The notes under the pieces: generated by a model
Database searches by the model: none
The model's input: the letters and a program-made list of their open reading frames with translations, nothing else
Told to the model about the DNA's origin: nothing
Shown: piece by piece, positions 30,642-40,350 of the stretch
Layout: each line of letters starts with the position of its first letter
Numbering within the stretch: the stretch's first letter is position 1
Source: Pseudomonadota bacterium
GTDB taxonomy: Bacteria; Pseudomonadota; Alphaproteobacteria; Rhizobiales; Hyphomicrobiaceae
Length of the DNA: 41,034 nucleotides
Assembly (NCBI GenBank): GCA_023405815.1
Contig: JAEXXM010000035.1
Location: 1 to 41,034 of the forward strand
Reading direction: 5' to 3'
Position numbers and translations under genes: made by a program

Positions 30642-31661
30642 ATGGCGGGTTCATTTGCCAGTGGCGAGATCGTGGCGGCGCTCAAGGCGGCGGCCGAGCC
30701 GACCCGCCTGCGCATCCTACTGCTGCTCGCCGCGGGCGAGCTGAGCGTCAAGGACCTGACCGTCATCCTTGGCCAGAGCCAGCCGCGCATCAGCCGGCAC
30801 CTCAAATTGCTGGCCGAGGCCGGCCTCGTCGAGCGCTTCCGCGAGGGAAGCTGGGCATATTTCCACGTCTCAGACCGCTCGGCCGGCGGGCGCCTGGCGC
30901 TCGACATCCTGTCGCTCGTCGATGACGGTGACCGCATCGTCGCCCGCGACCGCGAGCGTGCCGATGCCCTGAAGCGCGAGCGCGAGGCCGCCGCCCAATC
31001 CTATTTCCAGTCGCATGCCGCCGACTGGGATCGCATCCGCTCGCTGCACATTGCCGAGCAGGATGTCGAGCAGGCCATCGCCGACGCGCTAGGCCCCGGG
31101 CCGTTCAAGCTGCTGGTCGATCTCGGCACCGGCACGGGCCGCATCCTGGAATTGCTCTCCGACCGTTACGAGCGCGGGATCGGCTTCGACCTCAACAATG
31201 CCATGCTCGCTTACGCGCGAAGCAAGCTTTCGACGGCAAAGCTCAGCCGCGCGCAGGTTCGCCACGGGGATATCTACGACCTCGGCCTGCAGGATGGCGT
31301 CGCCGACGTAGTCATCATGCACCAGGTCCTCCACTTCCTGTCCGAGCCCGCGCTCGCCATTCGCGAGGCGGCGCGCGTGCTGGCGCCCGGCGGGCGGCTG
31401 CTAATCGTCGACTTTGCCCCTCACGACCTCGAGTTCCTGCGCGAGGAGCACGCCCATGATCGTCTCGGCTTCGCACCGGGGCAGGTTGAGCACTGGATGA
31501 AGGACGCCAGTCTCGTGCCGCGTCTGCAGCGGGACCTGGCGCCCTCCGCGGCCTCCGGGCCGCAAGCACTCACGGTATCTCTTTGGTTGAGCGAGCAGCC
31601 ACGCGAGGCAGTCGGCCGCGAGAAGCCGGCACGCGCCCAAGCATTGCAGGAGGCCCCCTGA
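30642..31661 (+). CDS. ArsR-family regulator fused to SAM-dependent methyltransferase
   Basis: A 339-residue two-domain protein. Residues 1 to about 90 are an ArsR winged helix (VAALKAAAEPTRLRILLLLA, QSQPRISRHLKLLAEAGLVE). From about 110 on is a class I methyltransferase with motif I LLVDLGTGTGRILELL and later VVIMHQVLHFLSEPALAIRE. No metal-binding cysteine motif is seen, so the ligand is probably S-adenosylmethionine or S-adenosylhomocysteine. I moved the start to ATG 30642, with GGAGG 4 bases upstream, because ATG 30615 falls inside the -10 element. Its stop overlaps metF (TGATG). It probably senses methyl-cycle status and represses this operon. Confidence 0.9.
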   Translation: MAGSFASGEIVAALKAAAEPTRLRILLLLAAGELSVKDLTVILGQSQPRISRHLKLLAEAGLVERFREGSWAYFHVSDRSAGGRLALDILSLVDDGDRIVARDRERADALKREREAAAQSYFQSHAADWDRIRSLHIAEQDVEQAIADALGPGPFKLLVDLGTGTGRILELLSDRYERGIGFDLNNAMLAYARSKLSTAKLSRAQVRHGDIYDLGLQDGVADVVIMHQVLHFLSEPALAIREAARVLAPGGRLLIVDFAPHDLEFLREEHAHDRLGFAPGQVEHWMKDASLVPRLQRDLAPSAASGPQALTVSLWLSEQPREAVGREKPARAQALQEAP

Positions 31662-32590
31662 TGGCGATCGCAACCGAACGCAAGAGCCGCCTCCTCGGCG
31701 CGGGCGAGATCGATGTTTCGTTCGAGTTCTTCCCGCCCAAGACCGACAAGATGGAGACGGCGCTCTGGTCGTGCATCGAGCGCCTTGCTCCGCTGCATCC
31801 CGAGTTCGTCTCCGTCACCTATGGAGCCGGCGGCTCCACCCGCGAGCGCACGCACAACACGGTCGCCCGAATCATCCGCGAGACCGACCTGAAGCCGGCC
31901 GCGCACTTGACGTGCGTCGCGGCGACGAAGGAGGAAGTGGATTCCGTTGCCCGCGCCTATTGGGATGTGGGTGTCCGCCATGTCGTGGCGCTGCGCGGCG
32001 ACCCTGCCGGCGGGCCCGGCACCAAATATGAGCCGCACCCTGGCGGCTACATCAATGCTGCCGATCTCGTCGCCGGACTGAAGCGCATCGCTCCGTTCGA
32101 GGTCTCCGTCGCCGGCTATCCGGAGATGCACCCGGAAAGCCCCTCGCTCGCCGCCGACATGGACAACTTGAAAGCCAAGGTCGATGCGGGCGCCGACCGC
32201 ATCATCACCCAATTCGGCTTCGACAATGCACACTATCTGCGCTTTCTGGAGCGCTCGCGCGCCATGGGCATCTGGGTGCCGATCACGCCGGGCATTGTCC
32301 CCATACACAACTTCAAGCAGGTAGCAGGCTTTGCCGCCAAGGCAGGTGCCAGCGTGCCGTCCTGGCTGGCCCACCGCTTCCAGGGTCTTGAAGAGGATTC
32401 GACGACCAGCCATCTCGTCGCCGCGGCGGTCGCCACCGAGCAGGTCATGGACCTGGTCGATGAGGGCGTGAAGAAGTTCCACTTCTACACCTTGAACAGA
32501 GCCGACCTCGTCTATGCCATCTGCCACCTGTTGGGGCTGCGTGCGCGGGCGCCAGCGAAGGCGCTCCCGCAAACGCGCGCGGTAGGCTAA
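31661..32590 (+). CDS. metF: Methylenetetrahydrofolate reductase MetF
   Basis: A 309-residue FAD enzyme reducing 5,10-methylene-THF to 5-methyl-THF, the methyl donor for methionine synthase. Family motifs are present: VSFEFFPPKTDKME (residues 19-32), FVSVTYGAGGSTRERT, HLTCVAATKEEVDS, VVALRGDPAGGPG, and later AGADRIITQFGFDNAHYLRF and PGIVPIHNFKQ. GGAGG lies 8 bases upstream of ATG 31661, which overlaps the previous stop by one base. Its own stop lies within the ribosome site of the next gene. The length is normal (about 300). Confidence 0.95.
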   Translation: MAIATERKSRLLGAGEIDVSFEFFPPKTDKMETALWSCIERLAPLHPEFVSVTYGAGGSTRERTHNTVARIIRETDLKPAAHLTCVAATKEEVDSVARAYWDVGVRHVVALRGDPAGGPGTKYEPHPGGYINAADLVAGLKRIAPFEVSVAGYPEMHPESPSLAADMDNLKAKVDAGADRIITQFGFDNAHYLRFLERSRAMGIWVPITPGIVPIHNFKQVAGFAAKAGASVPSWLAHRFQGLEEDSTTSHLVAAAVATEQVMDLVDEGVKKFHFYTLNRADLVYAICHLLGLRARAPAKALPQTRAVG

Positions 32591-32600
32591 GGAGCACGCC

Positions 32601-33662
32601 ATGAAGAGAAAGCCATCGTACGCGGCGCTCGAGGCGGCAGCCAAGGACCGCATCCTCATAATCGACGGCGCCATGGGCACCATGATTCAGCGCTACAAGC
32701 TGGACGAGGCCGGCTATCGCGGCGTGCGCTTCAAGGACTGGCCGCGCGACATCAAGGGTAACAACGACCTCTTGGTGCTCACGCAGCCCCAGATCATCGG
32801 CAAGATCCACGAGGAGTATCTCGAGGCTGGCGCCGACATCCTCGAGACCAACACCTTCAACGCCCAGAAGATCTCCATGGCTGACTACGGCATGGAGGAG
32901 CTGTCGTACGAGATCAATGTCGCCGCGGCCAAGATCGCGCGCGCCGCCGCCGACAAGTGGTCAAAGAAGACGCCGGACAAGCCGCGCTTCGTCGCGGGCG
33001 CCGTCGGTCCGACCAACCGCACCGCGTCGATCTCTCCCGACGTCAACAACCCGGGCTATCGCAACGTCTCGTTCGATGAGCTGCGCGAAGCCTACAAGGA
33101 GCAGGTGCGCGGTCTGATCGATGGCGGCGTCGACATCATCCTGATCGAGACCATCTTCGACACGCTCAACGCCAAGGCGGCGGGCGTCGCGACGCTGGAG
33201 GTGTTCGAGGAGCAGGACATCGAGCTCCCCGTCATGATTTCCGGCACCATCACCGATCGCTCGGGCCGCACGTTGTCCGGCCAGACCGCCGAAGCCTTCT
33301 GGTACTCGATGCGGCACTTGAAGCCGTTCTCGATCGGCCTCAACTGCGCCCTCGGTGCGGAGCTGATGCGCCCGTACCTCGCGGAGCTCGCTTCCGTCGC
33401 CGACGCGCGCGTCTCCGCCTATCCCAACGCCGGCCTGCCCAACGCCATGGGCGAGTACGACGAGACGCCCGACGACATGGCGTGCGACATGGAGCCATGG
33501 GCCAAGGACGGCATCGTCAACATCGTCGGCGGCTGCTGCGGCTCGACGCCCGATCACATCCGCCACATTGCCGACCACGTGAAATCCTACGCCCCGCGCA
33601 AGCTCCCGCACATCGAGCCGAAGATGCGGCTTTCCGGCCTCGAGCCCTTCATCCACGGGTGA
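32601..33662 (+). CDS. metH: Methionine synthase, homocysteine-binding half (split MetH)
   Basis: A 353-residue protein equal to the N-terminal homocysteine S-methyltransferase module of cobalamin-dependent MetH. It opens with ILIIDGAMGTMIQRYKLDE; LETNTFNAQKISMADYG lies at about 81-97. The zinc ligands are Cys249 (GLNCALGAEL) and Cys312-Cys313 (GGCCGSTPDHI). The conserved run FVAGAVGPTNRTASISPDV is intact. The reading frame ends cleanly at 33662, just where the linker to the folate domain would begin. The rest of MetH is encoded 924 bases downstream, after a methyltransferase gene. AAGGAG lies 6 bases upstream of ATG 32601. Confidence 0.93.
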   Translation: MKRKPSYAALEAAAKDRILIIDGAMGTMIQRYKLDEAGYRGVRFKDWPRDIKGNNDLLVLTQPQIIGKIHEEYLEAGADILETNTFNAQKISMADYGMEELSYEINVAAAKIARAAADKWSKKTPDKPRFVAGAVGPTNRTASISPDVNNPGYRNVSFDELREAYKEQVRGLIDGGVDIILIETIFDTLNAKAAGVATLEVFEEQDIELPVMISGTITDRSGRTLSGQTAEAFWYSMRHLKPFSIGLNCALGAELMRPYLAELASVADARVSAYPNAGLPNAMGEYDETPDDMACDMEPWAKDGIVNIVGGCCGSTPDHIRHIADHVKSYAPRKLPHIEPKMRLSGLEPFIHG

Positions 33663-33666
33663 TCCG

Positions 33667-34359
33667 ATGAATGTGATGAAGTTCGAGGAGCAGTCGCTGC
33701 CCGATCTCGATGACTACGCTGCGCTCGCGGAGCAATACATCCCCGGTCGGCGGGCGATCTTCGCCATTGTCGAAGCTTCGTTTCTCGAGCTTCTCCCGCA
33801 AGGTCCGGCCAAAATACTCGTAGTCGGGGCCGGAGGCGGCGAAGAGATTCTGCGCCTTGGCTCGGCAAATCCCTCCTGGTCGTTCGTCGGCGTCGATACC
33901 TATCAGCCCATGGTCGATTTGGCGCGGCGACGCGTCGCCAGCACGCCTGTCGGGCTTCGCAGCGCCGTCCACACGACAACCATCGAAGAGCTCGGCGAGG
34001 CGGAGTTCGATGCCGCCACCTGCATCCTGACGGCGCACTTCGTCCCCGATGACGGCTCAAAGCGTGCGTTCTTCGAGGCGATCCGCGCGCGCATGAAGCC
34101 TGGAGCGCCGCTCGCCATCATCGACGGTGTCGGCGTGGCTGGTGAAGAGCAGACAGAGCTGCTGCGGCGTATTTGGAAGCGTCACGCCATCCGTAACGGC
34201 GTTCCCACGGAGGAGGCGGAGAAGAATGCGCAGAACTTCAAAAAGGTAGCCGTCATATCGGCTGAGCGCGAAGAGGAGCTGCTGACGAATGCCGGCTTCA
34301 AAGATCTCGTGCCGATTTTCCGCGGTCTCGCAATCAAAGGCTGGCTCGCGTTCGCGTGA
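33667..34359 (+). CDS. Class I SAM methyltransferase inserted between the metH halves
   Basis: A 230-residue protein with a Rossmann-type methyltransferase fold: motif I KILVVGAGGGEEILRLG (about 49-65), the acidic loop FVGVDTYQPMVDLARRR, motif IV-like FDAATCILTAHFVPDDGSKR and motif VI-like MKPGAPLAIIDGVGV. The layout is closest to small-molecule or CmoA-like enzymes, but no substrate can be named. The start is 4 bases after the stop of the first metH half, so it is translated from the same message. An in-frame ATG three codons on is an alternative. Its position between the two halves suggests a role in methyl metabolism. Confidence 0.88.
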   Translation: MNVMKFEEQSLPDLDDYAALAEQYIPGRRAIFAIVEASFLELLPQGPAKILVVGAGGGEEILRLGSANPSWSFVGVDTYQPMVDLARRRVASTPVGLRSAVHTTTIEELGEAEFDAATCILTAHFVPDDGSKRAFFEAIRARMKPGAPLAIIDGVGVAGEEQTELLRRIWKRHAIRNGVPTEEAEKNAQNFKKVAVISAEREEELLTNAGFKDLVPIFRGLAIKGWLAFA

Positions 34360-34449
34360 CCCGCGCACCCAACCGCACAACGAATGGAAGTCGACCGGAT
34401 GACCACAGGCAACGCGACTGAGACCGTTGACATTTCCCCCCGCGCTTCT

Positions 34450-34550
34450 CCTTCCCCCTCGATGGGGGAGGGTCGGGGAGGGGGTGGTGCGCAAACGCGC
34501 AAGGTGCTGCACACCCTCCACCCAATCCCTCCCCCGCAAGGGGGGAGGGG
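34450..34550. repeat. Pair of GC-rich palindromic repeat units
   Basis: Two 9-bp hairpins, 34450-34472 (CCTTCCCCC, loop TCGAT, GGGGGAGGG) and 34527-34549 (CCCTCCCCC, loop GCAAG, GGGGGAGGG), flank a 54-base spacer. They are complementary to each other as well. Short C-run/G-run palindromes of this kind are dispersed between genes in many alphaproteobacteria. The pair sits 37 bases before the second metH half. Confidence 0.75.
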
Positions 34551-34586
34551 TTATGATCGTGAACCCTTCGAAGGCAGAGCCCGATA

Positions 34587-37283
<2,697 letters not shown>

Positions 37284-37290
37284 AACGCCG

Positions 37291-37315
37291 AGAGCGCGGA
37301 AGCGCTCCGCGCTCT
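37291..37315 (+). terminator. Terminator-like hairpin after the methionine operon
   Basis: A perfect 10-bp stem AGAGCGCGGA (37291-37300) / TCCGCGCTCT (37306-37315) with an AGCGC loop begins 8 bases after the metH stop. There is no T run, but its place at the operon end suggests 3'-end protection or factor-dependent termination. Confidence 0.6.
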
Positions 37316-37363
37316 GCGAACTTGCCCAACTTGGGAATGGTAGCGTTTCCGCCTCGAGGCGAG

Positions 37364-37447
37364 CTACACGAGGCCGAACACGATCGCCGCGATGAGGCCA
37401 AACGAGAAGGCCGCGGCGAGAAGGTTCAATCGAGCCATCCGTTCCAT
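37364..37447 (-). CDS. 27-aa single-helix membrane peptide
   Basis: A short minus-strand ORF with GGAGG 5 bases before ATG 37447. The peptide begins MERMARLNLLAAAF and ends SFGLIAAIVFGLV before TAG. It forms one continuous hydrophobic helix of about 20 residues after a short basic start, with positive-inside charge. Micropeptides of this type are known in the membranes of bacteria, and I have a vague memory of similar ones in Hyphomicrobiales. No function can be given. It is antisense to nothing else that is supported here. Confidence 0.6.
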   Translation of the reverse strand: MERMARLNLLAAAFSFGLIAAIVFGLV

Positions 37448-37761
37448 CGTCGCCTCCGTTGTGTCGGCCGCCTTGTTCTGGCAGCTCTGTTACAGTCCGG
37501 TAATAAACCGTATGTGGCGGAGAGGTTCCTTGCCAAGCGGAATATTTTGCGCGCTGCATGGAACCGGTCGATTTTGCGTAGATTTCAGCTGACAAGATTG
37601 CGTGCGTCGGTGCCACAGGGACCAGTGTCTGCCGCGCACGAATCCATGATTGGTCGCGCAATTTGGCGATGCAGAAGCGCATCAGCCATATCAGGGCGCC
37701 TCTTGGTCCGCATGCTGCACTGCGAGACTAGTCGCCCCGAAAAAAATCCCGGAGATGGCCG
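37448..37761. other. Intergenic region upstream of the acuI-like gene
   Basis: These roughly 310 bases separate the short membrane-peptide gene (minus) from the AcuI-like gene (plus), so both promoters must lie here. Frames crossing the region lack ribosome sites. No clear dyad or RNA structure is seen. Confidence 0.4.
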
Positions 37762-38748
37762 ATGAGTGGCTACAACGCGCTCCTTCTGACCCGCGCCCCG
37801 GGCGGAATCGCGGCAAGCTGGCAGCACGTCGAGGAGGACATGCTGGGTGATGGCGACGTCACGCTTCGCGTCACGCACTCGACCATCAACTACAAGGACG
37901 GCCTGATCCTGACGGGGAGGTACCCCGGCAAATTGCCCTTGCCGCTCACTCCCGGCGTCGATTTCGCCGGCACCGTCATTGCATCTTCGCACGCCGGATT
38001 CGCGCCCGGCGACGATGTGATCCTCAACGGCTGGGGCTGCGGCGAGCGGCGGCCTGGAGGATACGCCGAGCGTGCGCGTGTGCCGGGCGAATGGCTCATC
38101 AAGCGGCCGGCCGCCTTCACCAATGCGGAGACGATGGCCATCGGCACCGCGGGCTATACGGCAATGCTGGCGGTGCTGGCTCTTGAGGACCACCACGTCA
38201 CGCCCGAGAAGGGACCGGTGCTCGTCACCGGCGCCGTCGGCGGCGTAGGCAGCATCGCCGTTGCGCTTCTTGCCGAGCTCGGTTACCGCGTCATCGCCTC
38301 GACGGGCCGCGCACAAGAGGGGGACTATCTCCGCGACTTGGGCGCCAGCGAGATCATCCCCCGCGATGAGCTTTCCGGACCGGCGCGTCCTCTCGGCCAG
38401 GAGCGCTGGGCCGGCGCGATCGACGTTGTCGGGTCGCACACCCTCGCCAATGTCCTGTCGATGACCAAGTACGGCGGCTGCGTCGCCGCCACCGGTCTTG
38501 CGCAAGGTCTCGACCTTCCGGCATCGGTTGCTCCGTTCATCCTGCGCGGTGTGACGCTCGCAGGAATAGACAGCGTCATGGCGCCGAGGGAGAAGCGCGT
38601 GCATGCGTGGCAACGCCTCGCCGAAGACTTGGATCTGAACAAGCTCGCCAGGCTGACCGTCACGCGGCCGCTGTCCGACGTTGTCGCGCTGGCACCCGAG
38701 ATTCTCGCCGGCAAAATACGCGGCCGCGTCGTCCTCGAAATCGCATGA
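37762..38748 (+). CDS. acuI: AcuI/YhdH-family acrylyl-CoA reductase (MDR oxidoreductase)
   Basis: A 328-residue medium-chain dehydrogenase/reductase of the zinc-free YhdH/AcuI type, which reduces acrylyl-CoA to propionyl-CoA with NADPH. Family runs are THSTINYKDGLILTGR, PGVDFAGTV, NGWGCGERRPGGYAERARV, LVTGAVGGVGSIAVALLAEL (nucleotide fold) and, near the end, GIDSVMAPREKRVHAWQRLA. All fit AcuI closely. GGAG lies 7 bases upstream of ATG 37762. AcuI links 3-hydroxypropionate or dimethylsulfoniopropionate breakdown to propionyl-CoA. No dddP/dmdA-type genes are in the window. Confidence 0.9.
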   Translation: MSGYNALLLTRAPGGIAASWQHVEEDMLGDGDVTLRVTHSTINYKDGLILTGRYPGKLPLPLTPGVDFAGTVIASSHAGFAPGDDVILNGWGCGERRPGGYAERARVPGEWLIKRPAAFTNAETMAIGTAGYTAMLAVLALEDHHVTPEKGPVLVTGAVGGVGSIAVALLAELGYRVIASTGRAQEGDYLRDLGASEIIPRDELSGPARPLGQERWAGAIDVVGSHTLANVLSMTKYGGCVAATGLAQGLDLPASVAPFILRGVTLAGIDSVMAPREKRVHAWQRLAEDLDLNKLARLTVTRPLSDVVALAPEILAGKIRGRVVLEIA

Positions 38749-38772
38749 AGTCGGCCGACGGAATTGGCGCGA

Positions 38773-39288
38773 CTACACGAGCCGTTTGCGCAAGAGGAGT
38801 TCGGTGCGGTTGTCGTGGACGAGGTCATCGAGCGCCGCCACGCGGATGAACCCGTGCCGCTCGTAGAACCTGATGGCGTCAACGTTGATCTCCGAAGCCG
38901 CGACCCACAGGTTGCGCTCATCGCCCGCGCGCGCCTCGCGCTCCATCCATTCAAGGAACGCAGTACCGATGCCGCGCCCCTGCGCCTCGGGAAGCAGGGC
39001 AAGAAACTGCAGATAGGGCCCCCGCAGCCACGCCGTGCGGATGACGGCCGCACCGACGACATTACCCTCGACGAGCACGGCGAACCGAGGCGCGCCAGCT
39101 TCATGCGCCGCAAGCATCCTGCGGAGTGCGCTTGCCGGATATCCATAGGCGCGCCACGGATCGATTGCTGCGATCGCCTCCCCGAGCCGCAGCGCCTCCT
39201 CCGGCGTGAGCGCCCTCAGGGTGACAAACCTGCCACCGGGGAGACGCAACTCGTATCGAGGCGCATCGAACTTTGCCGGTCCGATCAT
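38773..39288 (-). CDS. GNAT-family N-acetyltransferase
   Basis: A 171-residue acetyl-CoA-dependent transferase. The core shows VTLRALTPEEALRLGEAIAA at the N-terminus, VLVEGNVVGAAVIRTA, the acetyl-CoA loop LLPEAQGRGIGTAFLEWM (about 98-115, Q/RxxGxG/A type) and NVDAIRFYERHGFIRVAALD (about 135-154). The substrate is unknown. Its ATG at 39288 overlaps the stop of the polysaccharide deacetylase gene (ATGA), so the two are co-translated. The open frame continues far upstream, but that is shadow over the deacetylase gene. Confidence 0.88.
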   Translation of the reverse strand: MIGPAKFDAPRYELRLPGGRFVTLRALTPEEALRLGEAIAAIDPWRAYGYPASALRRMLAAHEAGAPRFAVLVEGNVVGAAVIRTAWLRGPYLQFLALLPEAQGRGIGTAFLEWMEREARAGDERNLWVAASEINVDAIRFYERHGFIRVAALDDLVHDNRTELLLRKRLV

Positions 39289-40322
39289 TGGAAGATTGTC
39301 GTCGGGAAGAACGGGTTCGGCTTCTGCTGCGGCGACCGCGGACGACGCGCGAAATTGTCGTAGCGATTGGTGTCGCCGGGGCGGCTGTCGTAGCAGTCGG
39401 GCGTGACGACCGGCTCTCCCGCGGCGAGCAATTCCGACACCGTGACGAACTCGAAGCCCGACTTGCGCAGCTTCTCGATGGCGACCGGCAGCGCTGCTGC
39501 CGTATGCCAGCCGCGTCCGTTGGCGTGATTGAGGATGATCGAGCCGGGCTTTGCCCGCAGCATCGCGCGCACGATCGCTGCTGCCGGCTGCTCCGGCGCC
39601 GGATCGCCCGTCGAGATGTCCCACTGAATGGCGAGCAGCCGCTGGTCGTGCACTTCGCGCAGCGCACGCTCGTTGCACGCGCCGTAGGGAAAACGGAACA
39701 GCGTCATTCGTTGCGGAATGCTCTGCATGGCAGACGGACGTGCGACGGCGCACTGCGTTTCGCCAAGACGCGTGCGAATGGCCTCGTAGGCGCGCTGCGG
39801 ACCGGCTACCTCGTCGTGCAGCTTCGCTCCGTCGAGCAGGCGTAGGTTGCGATGCACTTCGGAATGATTGCCGATCTCGAACAGCGGATCTGACATCAGC
39901 TGTTGCGTCCGCTCCTCGTGCGATCGCATCCACTTCCCACCGGCGAAGAATGTCGCCTTGACGTTCTCGCGCCTGAGGTAGTCGATGATCGCGCCGTCAT
40001 ATCCGGCGATCTCGCCCGGCTGCTCGCAAAGATCGAACGTCAGCGCGATGAGCTTTCTCCCGGCCGGAAGATCGACGCGACGGATCGCGCCGATCGCTCC
40101 CGCCGGTGCATCTTCCTTCGGGTCGACGAGCGAGCCATCGGCGGCAGGCGTGTCGAAGCTGCGATTGTGCCTGCGCGAGACGTTCTCTCCCGGCTTGCCG
40201 GCAAGCGCATCGGCCGACCAGCAGGCTCGCAGCGAAGGATCGTCAGCCAACGCCTGCGCAAAGCACCCCAGCGCCGATATGGCGGCGAGGAAGGTAGCCA
40301 GTCGAGGCAGGAGCGCGCTCAT
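39285..40322 (-). CDS. Exported polysaccharide deacetylase (NodB fold) with altered first motif
   Basis: A 345-residue protein with a signal peptide (LATFLAAISALGCFAQALA) and a NodB domain. Motif 1 reads LIALTFDLCEQPGE: the catalytic Asp97 is kept, but the metal-binding Asp of the usual TFDDGP is Leu98, with Glu100 close by. Motif 2 is intact (GNHSEVH, His153 and His157), motif 3 is LFRFPYGACNERAL, then IQWDISTGDP and GSIILNHANGRG. From memory the TFDLCE variant recurs in Hyphomicrobiales, so it may be a functional subclass. GGGGAG lies 9 bases upstream of ATG 40322. It likely trims acetyl groups from a cell-surface or peptidoglycan sugar. Confidence 0.88.
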   Translation of the reverse strand: MSALLPRLATFLAAISALGCFAQALADDPSLRACWSADALAGKPGENVSRRHNRSFDTPAADGSLVDPKEDAPAGAIGAIRRVDLPAGRKLIALTFDLCEQPGEIAGYDGAIIDYLRRENVKATFFAGGKWMRSHEERTQQLMSDPLFEIGNHSEVHRNLRLLDGAKLHDEVAGPQRAYEAIRTRLGETQCAVARPSAMQSIPQRMTLFRFPYGACNERALREVHDQRLLAIQWDISTGDPAPEQPAAAIVRAMLRAKPGSIILNHANGRGWHTAAALPVAIEKLRKSGFEFVTVSELLAAGEPVVTPDCYDSRPGDTNRYDNFARRPRSPQQKPNPFFPTTIFQ

Positions 40323-40350
40323 GCGCGAAACTCCCCAGAAGCTGCGGCCC

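Noticed and set aside
34440..34560. CRISPR-like or IS-end repeat
   Set aside because: There are only two short palindromes, no spacer-repeat array, no transposase and no target duplication.
33663..34586. Frameshifted or decayed metH between the two halves
   Set aside because: The interval encodes an intact methyltransferase and a repeat. Both metH parts end and begin cleanly with ribosome sites.
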